The position numbers and the translations under genes were made by a program. 35,020 nucleotides of DNA from Halobacteriales archaeon QS_5_70_17 (GTDB lineage Archaea > Halobacteriota > Halobacteria > Halobacteriales > Haloarculaceae): the NCBI GenBank assembly GCA_003021975.1, contig PXRR01000053.1:34381-69400 (forward strand), in the 5' to 3' direction. Below the pieces are notes generated by a model, which ran no database searches, was not told the origin of the DNA, and saw only the letters and a program-made list of their open reading frames with translations. This document shows, in pieces, positions 8,161 to 16,077 of the stretch; position 1 is the first letter of the stretch, and each line of letters starts with the position of its first letter.

Positions 8161-9468
8161 GTGAGCGACGACACGCTCGGCGAGGACGCCGCGGTCGAGC
8201 AGTCCTCGCCCGCGACCGGTCGGTCGCTCCCGGCCCGGTACGTCGCGGGGCTGATCGGGCTCGCGCTGCTCGCGGTCCTGCCCGTGCCGAGCCTGCTCGG
8301 CGTCGAGTCGGTGACGCTGTTCGGGACCGTGACGATCACCTTCGGCCTCAGCAGCTACCAGCTACTGCAGGTCGCCGGGGCGTTCTACTTCGCGATGTTC
8401 GCGATGAGCTGGGACGTCGTCTCGGGGTACACCGGTCAGATCAGCTTCGGTCACGGGTTCTTCTTCGCGCTCGGGGGGTACACCTCGGCGCTGTTGAACC
8501 TCACCTACGGCGTCGCCCCGCTCGCGGCCATCCCGGCGGGCGTCGCCGTGGCCGCGCTCGGCGGCGTCGTCATCGGGGTCCCCGCGCTCCGCCTTCGGGG
8601 ACCGTATCTCTCGCTCGTGACGCTGGTCGCGCCGCAGGTGCTGCTCAGCGTCTTCATCCTGTTCAGCGGGACCTTCGGGGGCGAACTCGGGCTGTCGAGT
8701 CCCGACAACCTGCTGGGTGTCGGGCTCGGTAACCCCGTGCTGGTCTACTACATCGCCTTCGCGCTGTTCGTGGCCATCCTGGCGGTGCTGCTGGCCGTGA
8801 CCCGATCGAGCGCCGGCGCGGTGTTCACCGCGATCCGCGAGGACGAGGACGCGGTGGCCGCCGCGGGGCTGAACCCGGCGAAGTTCAAGACCTTCGCGTT
8901 CGTCCTCAGCGCGGCCGTCGGCGGGCTGGCGGGCGCGGTGCTCGTCCACACCCCCGTCGGCAACCCCCAGCCCAGCCAGCTACTGGCCACGCAGGTGAGC
9001 ATCGAGGTCATCATCGCCGCCATCCTCGGCGGCATGGGGACCATCGTCGGGGCGGCCATCGGGGGGCTGATCGTCTACCTCCTCCCGGAGTACCTCAACA
9101 CGGTCGAGTACGTCGTCCCGGTGCTCGATGCGCCGGTCTCGGAGATCGACTTCCTGCTGTTCGCGGTGATCGCGCTCGTCCTGCTGTTCGTCATGCCCGG
9201 GGGAGTCCTCCGGGCGGCGCTCCGGATCGCCCGGGACCGGCTCTCGGATCGCCGCGGGGAGGGCGTGGCCGCCGACGGCGGTCGCCGTGCGCGCACCCCG
9301 GTCGAACAGGTCCGCGAGCGGTGGCGCTCGGCCGTCGAGCGAACGCTCGGGCGAGGTCCGGACCGGGAGCGACGAACGACAGACGGCCGCCGATCCGACG
9401 GCCGCCGAGCGGACGACCGAGACGCGAACCGCGGTCACGAGAACGGAGGCGACACGGATGAGCACTGA
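8161..9468 (+). CDS. livM: LivM-type branched-chain amino-acid ABC transporter permease
   Basis: A 435-residue membrane protein that would pair with the LivH-type permease. Family features are the AMSWDVVSGYTGQISFGHGF block, PALRLRGPYLSLVTL, an AIREDEDAVAAAGLNPAKFK cytoplasmic loop that contacts the ATPases, and AAILGGMGTIVGAAIGG. It starts with GTG at 8161, three bases after the livH stop. The transmembrane core ends near residue 355 (LFVMPGGVLRAALRIARD); the last 80 or so residues are a hydrophilic, arginine- and aspartate-rich tail not usual for the family, which runs over the start of the next gene by 11 nt. Confidence 0.9.
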   Translation: MSDDTLGEDAAVEQSSPATGRSLPARYVAGLIGLALLAVLPVPSLLGVESVTLFGTVTITFGLSSYQLLQVAGAFYFAMFAMSWDVVSGYTGQISFGHGFFFALGGYTSALLNLTYGVAPLAAIPAGVAVAALGGVVIGVPALRLRGPYLSLVTLVAPQVLLSVFILFSGTFGGELGLSSPDNLLGVGLGNPVLVYYIAFALFVAILAVLLAVTRSSAGAVFTAIREDEDAVAAAGLNPAKFKTFAFVLSAAVGGLAGAVLVHTPVGNPQPSQLLATQVSIEVIIAAILGGMGTIVGAAIGGLIVYLLPEYLNTVEYVVPVLDAPVSEIDFLLFAVIALVLLFVMPGGVLRAALRIARDRLSDRRGEGVAADGGRRARTPVEQVRERWRSAVERTLGRGPDRERRTTDGRRSDGRRADDRDANRGHENGGDTDEH

Positions 9469-10252
9469 ACCAGACGCGGCGGGCGCGACCGGCGAGGGGA
9501 CTGTGGGGTACGGCCCCGACGACGGCGTGCTCGTCATCGAGAACCTGACGAAGCGCTTCGGGGGACTGACCGCCGTCGACGACCTCTCCTTCGCGGTCCG
9601 GGAGCGGGAGATCCTGGGGTTCATCGGACCGAACGGAGCGGGCAAGTCGACGACGTTCAACTGCGTCACCGGCCGGTACCCGCCGACCTCGGGGACGGTC
9701 TGGTACCGCGGGGAGGACGTCACCGGCGAGTCGGCCCACGAGATGGTCAACAGTGGGCTCGCGCGGACCTTCCAGGAGTTCCGCCCGCTGCACGACCGCA
9801 CCGTCGTCGAGAACGTCGCCATCGGGCTGGTGCCCGACCGGCTGTTCTCGCTGGCGGGGCTGCGCGGCGAGACCGGACAGCGCGCGGCGTCGATCTGCCG
9901 GCGGGTCGGGCTGGGCGACCGGCTCGAACTCACCCCGGACGAACTCCCCCACGCCGGCCTGCTGCGCCTCGAACTGGGCCGGGCGCTGGCGACCGATCCG
10001 GACATGCTGCTGGTCGACGAGCCCTTCGCGGGCCTCTCGGGGCCGGAGGTCGAGAGCGTCTCCGGGCTGCTCCGGGAACTGCGCGACGAGGGGCTCACCC
10101 TCGCGGTCGTCGATCACAACATGCGGGGCCTGCTCTCGCTGATCGACCGCGCCGTCGTCATCAACTTCGGCGCGAAGATCGCCGAGGGCGCTCCCGAGGA
10201 GATCCGGCAGGACCCGGAGGTCCAGCGCGCCTACCTCGGAGGTGACCTCTGA
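9458..10252 (+). CDS. livG: LivG-type ABC transporter ATP-binding protein with unusual signature motif
   Basis: A 264-residue ATPase subunit. Walker A is GPNGAGKST, Walker B is MLLVDEP, and the switch histidine is in AVVDHNM. The ABC signature, normally an LSxGQ-like motif before the RLE(I/L)xRAL helix, is replaced by LPHAGLLRLELGRAL, so the conserved Ser-Gly-Gly/Gln is missing. The order of motifs and the RTFQEFRPLHDRTVVENVAIG segment place it in the LivG branch. The ATG at 9458 overlaps livM by 11 nt, giving an acidic 20-residue lead before the core; an upstream extension in the same frame runs antiparallel to the livM tail and is unlikely to be translated. Confidence 0.9.
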   Translation: MSTEPDAAGATGEGTVGYGPDDGVLVIENLTKRFGGLTAVDDLSFAVREREILGFIGPNGAGKSTTFNCVTGRYPPTSGTVWYRGEDVTGESAHEMVNSGLARTFQEFRPLHDRTVVENVAIGLVPDRLFSLAGLRGETGQRAASICRRVGLGDRLELTPDELPHAGLLRLELGRALATDPDMLLVDEPFAGLSGPEVESVSGLLRELRDEGLTLAVVDHNMRGLLSLIDRAVVINFGAKIAEGAPEEIRQDPEVQRAYLGGDL

Positions 10253-10989
10253 TGGCGACGACCGACGCCGCCGCCCCCGAGTCCGCCCCGGACGTGCTCT
10301 CGACGGACGACCTGCGGGTGACCTACGGGAAGGTCCTCGCGCTGCGCGAGATCGACCTCACAGTCCGCGAGGGCGAGGTCGTCTCGGTCATCGGGCCGAA
10401 CGGCGCGGGCAAGACGACGCTCGCGAACACGGTCTCGGGCTTTCTCGACTACGAGGGCAGCGCCGAGTACCGCGGCCGAGAGGTCGCCGACCGGTCGGTC
10501 AGCGACCTCGTCTCGGAGGGGCTGATCCACTGTACCGAGAAGCGGGACCTCTTCGGGTACATGACCGTCGACGACAACCTCAGGCTCGGGGCCTACCGCC
10601 ACGGCGAGGACGCCGACGAGCGCCTCGAGTACGTCTACGACCTCTTCCCCGCGCTGGCCGAGCGCACCGAGCAGAACGCCCGGACGATGAGCGGCGGCGA
10701 GCAGCAGATGCTCGCCATCGGCCGGGCGCTGATGGGCGCCCCCGACCTGCTCGTGCTCGACGAACCGACGCTCGGCCTCGCGCCGGTCATATTAGAGGAC
10801 ATCAGCGACGCCATCGAGGAGATCAACGACGAGGGCGTCACCGTCCTGCTCTTCGAGCAGAACGTCACGTTCGCGATGAACCACGCCGACCGGATCTACC
10901 TGCTGGAGAACGGCGAGGTCGTCCGAGAGGGTTCCCCCGGGGAGCTCCGCGGGGACGACTACATCCGGGAGTCGTACCTCGGCGGGTGA
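10252..10989 (+). CDS. livF: LivF-type ABC transporter ATP-binding protein
   Basis: A 245-residue ATPase with GPNGAGKTT (Walker A), a normal ABC signature MSGGEQQML, LLVLDEP (Walker B) and the EQN motif that replaces the switch histidine in LivF proteins. The ATG at 10252 shares one base with the livG stop (TGATG), so the gene is translated with livG. It is the last gene of the transporter operon; the stop codon lies in a short GC hairpin (10981-10997). With livG it powers the importer, and the presence of a normal signature here may compensate for the changed one in livG. Confidence 0.94.
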   Translation: MATTDAAAPESAPDVLSTDDLRVTYGKVLALREIDLTVREGEVVSVIGPNGAGKTTLANTVSGFLDYEGSAEYRGREVADRSVSDLVSEGLIHCTEKRDLFGYMTVDDNLRLGAYRHGEDADERLEYVYDLFPALAERTEQNARTMSGGEQQMLAIGRALMGAPDLLVLDEPTLGLAPVILEDISDAIEEINDEGVTVLLFEQNVTFAMNHADRIYLLENGEVVREGSPGELRGDDYIRESYLGG

Positions 10990-11084
10990 CGCCCGCCTCG
11001 CGGTAAACGGGGAGGCTCCCCCGCGTGGAGAGTAGGTCGCCGGACCCCGCGCTTCCCGGCGGTTCCGGGGATCCCAAACAGCTA

Positions 11085-11102
11085 AACCACTCCGGAGTGG
11101 TT
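11085..11102 (+). promoter_or_regulatory. 18-bp perfect palindrome, likely operator of the acyl-CoA synthetase gene
   Basis: AACCACTCCGGAGTGGTT is a perfect inverted repeat that ends 13 nt before the ATG at 11116. In a leaderless archaeal promoter this position falls on the TATA/BRE region, so a bound dimeric regulator would block transcription. No copy was noticed elsewhere in the window. The regulator is not known. Confidence 0.6.
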
Positions 11103-11115
11103 GTTTCCCTCAGGC

Positions 11116-12684
11116 ATGGCGAATCTGGTAGTAGACGTCGGCGAGACTGCGGAGCGACGCCCCGACGCGACGGCCATCGGGTTCCGGGACCGCGAGATCA
11201 CCTACGGCGCGTTCTGGTCACGGGTCGGGCGGTTCGCGGCCGCCCTCCGGGAGCGCGGCGCGGGGGCCGGCGACCGGGTGGGGATCTACCTCCCGAACCT
11301 GCCGCAGTTCGTGACCGCCTTCCACGGGACGCTCCGGGCCGGCGGGATCGTCGTCCCGATGAACCCCCAGTACAAGAGCCGCGAGGTCGGCCACCTACTG
11401 GCTGACAGCGGGGCGACGGCCGTCGTCACGCTCGCGGACCTCGTTCCCGTCGTCCAGCAGGCCCGCGAGGAGAGCGGGACGGACGTCGAGACGGTCGTCG
11501 CCGTCGGCGAGGGCGCGGCCGACGCCGAGGGGGCGACCGACTTCGAGGCGTTCCTCGCCGACGAGGAACTCGACGTCGTCGAGCGCGACCCCGACGACGT
11601 CGCCTGTCAGCCGTACACCTCCGGGACCACCGGCAAGCCCAAGGGCGTGTTGCTCACCCACGAGAACCTCGGGTCGAACGCCCGCGCGACGGGCGACCTG
11701 ATGCCCGGCGGGTTCCGCGAGGACGACAAGATGCTGGGGGTCCTCCCGCTCTTCCACATCTACGGGATGACCGTCACGATGCTCGGCACGCTGTTCAACG
11801 GCGCGGCCTACTACCCGATGCCCGCGTGGGACGCCCGGGAAGCCGTCGACCTCATCGAGTCCGAGGGCATCACTATCATGCACGGCGTGCCCGCAATGTA
11901 CAACGATCTGATCAACCAGCCCGACGCCGAGGAGTTCGACCCCTCCTCGGTTCGATTCGCCAACTCCGGGGGGAGCAGCCTGCCGATCGAGGTGATGCGG
12001 CGCTTCGAGGAGCTGTACGACGTCGAACTCTACGAGGGCTACGGGCTGACCGAGACCAGCCCCGTCACCCACGCCAACCGCCCCGGGGAGCGCCGTCCCG
12101 GATCTATCGGCAAGCCCATCGACGGCGTCGAGGCGACGATCGTCGACAGGGACTTCGAGCCGGTCGCCCCGGTCGAGGAAGGCCCCGTCGACGAGGAGGA
12201 GGTGGACCTCGACGAGATCACGGGCGAACTCGTCGTCGCCGGTCCGAACGTGATGAAGGGGTACTACGAACTCCCCGAGGCCAACGAGGCGGCGTTCACC
12301 GAGCGCGACGGGACGCGGTGGTTCCAGACCGGGGACGTCGGCTACCGCGACGAGGACGGCTACTACTACGTCGTCGACCGCGAGAAGCACATGATCAACA
12401 CCGCGGGGTACAACGTCTACCCCCGGGAAATCGAGGAGCTGCTCTTCGAGCACCCCGCGGTCGCCGACGCCGCCGTCGTCGGCGTCCCCGACGAGCGCCG
12501 GGGGGAGACCGTCAAGGCGTTCGTGGTGCCGGCGCCCGACGCCGACGTGACCGCCGACGGGATCCGGGAGTACTGCCTGGAGAACCTCGCGGAGTACAAA
12601 CACCCCCGCGAGGTCGAGTTCGTCGAGGAACTCCCGCGGACGACGACGGGGAAGGTCCAGAAGTTCGAACTGCGCGGGGAGTGA
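11116..12684 (+). CDS. Long/medium-chain acyl-CoA synthetase (AMP-forming)
   Basis: A 522-residue member of the ANL adenylate-forming superfamily that activates a carboxylic acid to its CoA thioester using ATP. The P-loop-like motif YTSGTTGKPKG is at about residues 167-177, followed by the YEGYGLTETSP adenine-binding motif, the WFQTGDVGYRDEDGYYYVVD block and hinge, and the C-terminal PRTTTGKVQKFELRG with the catalytic Lys. The full set of motifs indicates a working enzyme. The similarity is to fatty-acyl/long-chain CoA ligases rather than acetyl-CoA synthetase (which is longer). It lies directly after the liv-type operon with its own palindromic operator-like site, and the window holds several other beta-oxidation genes. 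Confidence 0.93.
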   Translation: MANLVVDVGETAERRPDATAIGFRDREITYGAFWSRVGRFAAALRERGAGAGDRVGIYLPNLPQFVTAFHGTLRAGGIVVPMNPQYKSREVGHLLADSGATAVVTLADLVPVVQQAREESGTDVETVVAVGEGAADAEGATDFEAFLADEELDVVERDPDDVACQPYTSGTTGKPKGVLLTHENLGSNARATGDLMPGGFREDDKMLGVLPLFHIYGMTVTMLGTLFNGAAYYPMPAWDAREAVDLIESEGITIMHGVPAMYNDLINQPDAEEFDPSSVRFANSGGSSLPIEVMRRFEELYDVELYEGYGLTETSPVTHANRPGERRPGSIGKPIDGVEATIVDRDFEPVAPVEEGPVDEEEVDLDEITGELVVAGPNVMKGYYELPEANEAAFTERDGTRWFQTGDVGYRDEDGYYYVVDREKHMINTAGYNVYPREIEELLFEHPAVADAAVVGVPDERRGETVKAFVVPAPDADVTADGIREYCLENLAEYKHPREVEFVEELPRTTTGKVQKFELRGE

Positions 12685-12707
12685 CGACCGCGGCTACCGC
12701 CCCCGGA

Positions 12708-12782
12708 TCACTGCTCCGTGACCTCCTCGGCCCGGACGTCGAGATCGTTCAGCCCGATAGTGATCACAGCGAATAGTTTCAC
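12708..12782 (-). other. Possible 24-residue ORF or gene remnant downstream of the HPP gene
   Basis: On the minus strand a GTG at 12782 opens a frame encoding about 24 residues, ending in ITIGLNDLDVRAEEVTEQ before a TGA. The acidic composition and codon pattern look like haloarchaeal coding sequence, and it lies 36 nt after the HPP stop on the same strand. It may be a micro-protein, or the tail of a lost gene. No family is recognised. Confidence 0.25.
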
Positions 12783-12818
12783 CGGCGGTGCCGAAAGACG
12801 CCAGGAGAGCGGCTCTCA

Positions 12819-13328
12819 TCACCGGCACGGATCGTCACGGCGGTAAAGACTCGCAGTAATCACCATGAGGATCGCCCGCTGGAGCGCGATAAGACCGACC
12901 ACGGCGACGATCATCAGAACGCCGTCGGAGAGCCGCGGCAACAGCCCCAGCGCGACGATCAGCGTCGTCGCGCACGCCGGCGGGTGGCGGATATCGAAGT
13001 GGAGCATCCCCGAGACCGTCAGGACGATCGCCAGGACGCTGCTGACCGTCAGCCGGAGCCCCGGCAGGGATAGGGGGGCGATCTGCTCGGTGACGATGAT
13101 CCCCGGCGCGACGAGGTAGTACGCGAGGAGGCCGGCGGCGACCCCCAGGGCGTGACTGCCGATCACCCGCCGGGGGTTGCTCGCCTCGCTGGTGGGAAAC
13201 ATGGCGAGGACGAACGCCGACGGCCCGAGGCTGGGAAACAGCGCGGGCAGCCCCGTCGCCCACGCGAACAGGCCGACGGCGGCGATATGCAGGCCCGTGT
13301 GGAGACTCGTCGCGATCCGGGTGTCCAT
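12819..13328 (-). CDS. HPP family integral membrane protein
   Basis: A 169-residue membrane protein with four to five hydrophobic segments. It carries the family's name-giving motif in the context DIRHPPACATTLI (about residues 113-125), and the N-terminal segment ALFPSLGPSAFVLAMFP that is typical of HPP proteins. Related proteins have been linked to nitrite transport in plants, but in archaea the role is unknown. The ATG at 13328 lies 78 nt after the stop of the universal stress protein gene on the same strand, so the two may be cotranscribed, though the gap makes that uncertain. Confidence 0.88.
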   Translation of the reverse strand: MDTRIATSLHTGLHIAAVGLFAWATGLPALFPSLGPSAFVLAMFPTSEASNPRRVIGSHALGVAAGLLAYYLVAPGIIVTEQIAPLSLPGLRLTVSSVLAIVLTVSGMLHFDIRHPPACATTLIVALGLLPRLSDGVLMIVAVVGLIALQRAILMVITASLYRRDDPCR

Positions 13329-13406
13329 CGCGGATGGAGTTCGCCATCCGTCCTCAAAACGCCCCCGTTTCGGGGTCGAAAGCCGGGTCCGGACGCTGGC
13401 GGCCGG

Positions 13407-13796
13407 TCAGGGGACGACTGTGACCGGGACCGGGGAGTTCTGGACCACTGTCCCCGCGACGCTCCCGAGGACGACCCGGGAGACGCCCGTCCGGCCGCGG
13501 CTCCCCATGACGATGGTGTCGGCGCCGCGCTCCTCGGCGACCTCGACGATTGCGTCGGCCGGCCGGCCCTCGACGACCGCCGCGTCGAACTCGCGGCCGC
13601 CGGCGCGCTCGCGGGCGGCGTCGAACAGTTCCTCCGCGCGCCGGTCGGCCTCGGTTCGCTCCCCGTAGCCCGACCCGGCCGGGTCGACGACGTTGACCAG
13701 CGTGATCTCGGCCTCCGGGAAGTACTCGAGGGCGTACTCCAGCCCGGGCCAGGAGTGCTCGTCGTCGGTCATCGGCACCAGTAGGTGCGGGGCCAT
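13407..13796 (-). CDS. Universal stress protein (UspA family)
   Basis: A 129-residue single-domain Usp. It begins MAPHLLVPMTDDEHSWPGLE with the first strand and ends with the ATP-type loop: ADTIVMGSRGRTGVSRVVLG SVA then PVPVTVV, which matches the G-2x-G-9x-G-(S/T) nucleotide-binding signature. Such proteins bind ATP and modulate stress responses or partner transporters. It stands between a potassium-channel-like gene and an HPP membrane protein gene on the same strand, in keeping with the frequent pairing of Usp proteins with transporters and channels in haloarchaea. The gene to its 5' side ends 24 nt upstream, so cotranscription is likely. Confidence 0.93.
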   Translation of the reverse strand: MAPHLLVPMTDDEHSWPGLEYALEYFPEAEITLVNVVDPAGSGYGERTEADRRAEELFDAARERAGGREFDAAVVEGRPADAIVEVAEERGADTIVMGSRGRTGVSRVVLGSVAGTVVQNSPVPVTVVP

Positions 13797-13820
13797 GGAG
13801 GCGGTACCGCCGGCCGGCAG

Positions 13821-14900
13821 TTAAGGGTGCTTCCGGTCCGCGGTCGCCGCCTCCTCGCGCCGATCCGTGCCCGTGTCCGTGTCGTCGTCCCGGGATTCAG
13901 GCCCCTCGCCCGGCCACTCCCGCTCGTCGTTTCTGACGCCCGCCAGGAGCTTCCGGCGGACCTCCCGGCGGTCGGCCGCGGCGTCGCCGAACTCGTCGCC
14001 GCGGACCGTCGGCACGCCCGCCTCGCGGAGGCGGTCGAGGTCCGGCGGCGGGGGCGCCCGGTCGGCCGGTTCGATGAACGCCGCGTCGAGCGTCCGCGCG
14101 TAGCTGGCGACACTCGCGTGGAGGCTCTCCAGCAGCGCCTCGTTGGGACGGTGGGCCTCGGGCACCCCGAACCGGAGGATCGTCACCGCCTCCTCGAGGA
14201 CGGCGACGGCCACCGGCGACGCGTCGTCGATCCCCTCGCTGTGGTAGTAGTGGAGGATGGGATAGGAGAGGTGCTGTTCGGCCAGCGCGTCGAGCTGGTC
14301 GCCGAGCGGGTTCAGCGGGAGGTCGAGGTCGTGGAAGTCCCCGCGGCGCTCGTCCCAGCCGCTCCGGACCAGCGCCTCGCCGCGCTTCCCGAGGCCGGTG
14401 ACGCCGCTGGCGAACGACCGCTTCTCCGAGACCGCCCCCAGGACCGTCAGCAGGTAGGTGACGGACATCGTGGCGATGAGCATCCCCGTCGCGGTCGTGA
14501 ACGCGGTGGCGATCTGCCAGGGCTCGCCGGCGGGCGCGAAGTCGCCGTTGCCCATCGTGAACATCGAGTAGGCGACGTAGTAGAACCGGCCGGACCACGT
14601 CACGGGCTCGGCGTTCCGGGTGTCGATCAGCCCCGGGTCGCCGGCGGCGAACAGCACCGTCCACCCCAGCCACAGCAGGCCGATCCACAGCGAGAGGCTG
14701 AGCGCGGTGATGACCGGACCGGAGAGGCTGAGCGCGCGCGGGTGATCCCCGGAGAGCCGCCTGATCCCCGCCCAGGTACCACTCATCAGCGGGGCCGACA
14801 GCGGCCCGGCGCCGCCGTCGATCCAGAGGGCGGTCCAGAGAATATCGACGACAGCGGCGAGAAGCAGCGCCGCGCCCACGAGGAGGTAGAGTTCGTTCAC
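13821..14900 (-). CDS. Ion channel protein, potassium-channel-like (Ion_trans_2 type)
   Basis: A 359-residue protein starting with GTG. Hydrophobic helices lie at about residues 4-25 and 60-86, then a pore helix and filter FYYVAYSMFTMGNGDF (filter TMGNGD at 115-120), then a helix at about 127-155. This is the pore-loop pattern of potassium channels, although the canonical filter is TVGYGD. The remaining 200 residues are cytoplasmic, helical and acidic (for example LDLPLNPLGDQLDALAEQHL); no RCK/TrkA NAD-binding motif is visible. The tail is highly charged. With the downstream universal stress protein it may form a stress-linked ion-efflux unit, but that is inference from position. Confidence 0.82.
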   Translation of the reverse strand: MNELYLLVGAALLLAAVVDILWTALWIDGGAGPLSAPLMSGTWAGIRRLSGDHPRALSLSGPVITALSLSLWIGLLWLGWTVLFAAGDPGLIDTRNAEPVTWSGRFYYVAYSMFTMGNGDFAPAGEPWQIATAFTTATGMLIATMSVTYLLTVLGAVSEKRSFASGVTGLGKRGEALVRSGWDERRGDFHDLDLPLNPLGDQLDALAEQHLSYPILHYYHSEGIDDASPVAVAVLEEAVTILRFGVPEAHRPNEALLESLHASVASYARTLDAAFIEPADRAPPPPDLDRLREAGVPTVRGDEFGDAAADRREVRRKLLAGVRNDEREWPGEGPESRDDDTDTGTDRREEAATADRKHP

Positions 14901-15139
14901 GGCGGCGTGCCGGCGGTGCGGTCGCCGGCCGCCCTGGGGATTGCGGTTGCGGCCGACCGCCGACGGGCGCGCCCGGCAGCGGTCGGCGTTCCTCGGTCGA
15001 TCATACGAACGGTACTCATGGCTGCCGGTTCAGTTCCCGCCTTTCGTGCGAAGCCCGGGGTCGGCACCGACGCCGAATCGACTCGGATCGGTGTCGGCCC
15101 GCGGCCGCCGCGTCGCACCGGGCGCGTTCGCGTGCGAAC

Positions 15140-15147
15140 CTATTTGC
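15140..15147 (+). promoter_or_regulatory. TATA-like element of the crotonase-family gene
   Basis: CTATTTGC, 24-31 nt before the ATG at 15171, the right distance for a leaderless archaeal transcript. Confidence 0.45.
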
Positions 15148-15170
15148 TCTCCGGCCCTCGTGTGCCTCTC

Positions 15171-15968
15171 ATGAGCGAACCCGACGACGCGGTCGACCTC
15201 GCCGTCGAGGACGGCGTCGCGACGGTGACGCTGAACCGGCCGGACGTGCGCAACGCCCTGACCGACGAGGTCTCGGCGGGAATCCTCGACGCGCTCGACG
15301 AGATCGAGGACAGCGACGCCCGCGCGGTGGTGCTCACCGGTACCGAGGGGAGCTTCTCGGCGGGCGGGGACATCAGCGCGATGACCGAGCGGCTCTCGGG
15401 GGACGTGCCCCTGGCGGAGTCCGTCCGTCACATCCACCGCGACACGAGCCGCGCCATCGAGCGGGTCGCGAAGTTCTACCTGCCGACGGTCGCCAGGATC
15501 GACGGCGCGGCCTTCGGCGCCGGGGCGAACCTCGCGCTGGCCTGTGACGTCCAGCTGGCGGGCGCCGACGCGCGGATCGGGTTCGGCTTCCGGCAGGTCG
15601 GCCTCGCGGTCGACACCGGTACCTCCTACTTCCTGCCCCGGATCGTCGGTCTCAACAAGGCCAAGGAGCTCGTGTTCACCGGCGAGTTGCTCGACGCCGA
15701 CGAGGCCGCCGACCTCGGGCTGTTCAACCACGTCTTCGAGGAGGACTTCGAGGCCGAGGTCGAGGCGTTCGTCGAGCGGATCGCACAGGGCCCGACGGTC
15801 GCCCTCGAGACGTCCAAGCGCGCGCTCAACCAGGGCTTCGAGCAGTCCCTCGATCAGGCGATGACCCGCGAGGCGGCCCACCAGGCGGCGGTCTTCGAGA
15901 GCCGCGACCACGAGGAGGGGGCGACGGCGTTTCTGGAGGGCCGCGATCCCGACTTCGAGGGGCGCTGA
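15171..15968 (+). CDS. Enoyl-CoA hydratase/isomerase (crotonase) family protein, hydratase glutamates absent
   Basis: A 265-residue crotonase-fold protein. The CoA-binding and oxyanion-hole segments are present: GTEGSFSAGGDISAM (about 57-71) and GAAFGAGANLALACD (about 112-126). The two catalytic glutamates of true enoyl-CoA hydratases are not: the first position is Asn120 in GAGANLALACD, and the second falls on Phe140 in IGFGFRQVGL. Instead GLAVDTGTSYFLPR resembles the VPDSG-type segment of PaaG-like isomerases, with an Asp at 148. An isomerase or other crotonase reaction is therefore more likely than water addition. It precedes an acyl-CoA dehydrogenase gene by about 110 nt. Confidence 0.88.
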   Translation: MSEPDDAVDLAVEDGVATVTLNRPDVRNALTDEVSAGILDALDEIEDSDARAVVLTGTEGSFSAGGDISAMTERLSGDVPLAESVRHIHRDTSRAIERVAKFYLPTVARIDGAAFGAGANLALACDVQLAGADARIGFGFRQVGLAVDTGTSYFLPRIVGLNKAKELVFTGELLDADEAADLGLFNHVFEEDFEAEVEAFVERIAQGPTVALETSKRALNQGFEQSLDQAMTREAAHQAAVFESRDHEEGATAFLEGRDPDFEGR

Positions 15969-16048
15969 CGCCCGCGATTCCGGCCGATCGGCGCACTGCA
16001 CGCCGGCCCGTCCCGTCGAGTTACGGTCGTTCGTGATATTCCGGAGGC

Positions 16049-16055
16049 TACTTTT
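16049..16055 (+). promoter_or_regulatory. TATA-like element of the acyl-CoA dehydrogenase operon
   Basis: TACTTTT in GGCTACTTTTCGG, 23-29 nt before the ATG at 16078; an AT-rich island in a GC-rich spacer. Confidence 0.5.
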
Positions 16056-16077
16056 CGGTGGAAACCGAGAGGCCGGT

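Noticed and set aside
10981-11035. GC hairpins after livF (GGCGGG…CCCGCC and GGGGAG…CTCCCC) as a terminator
   Set aside because: No T-tract follows, and archaeal termination does not need hairpins; such inverted repeats arise readily in this base composition.
14901-15139. Spacer between the ion-channel and crotonase genes searched for a small gene
   Set aside because: Minus-strand frame starting MRRGGRGPTP is Arg/Pro/Thr-rich and lacks acidic haloarchaeal character.
13785-15170. Plus-strand open frame preceding the crotonase gene
   Set aside because: It is antisense to the intact ion-channel gene, rich in Arg/Gly/Val with no conserved motifs; the real gene starts at 15171.
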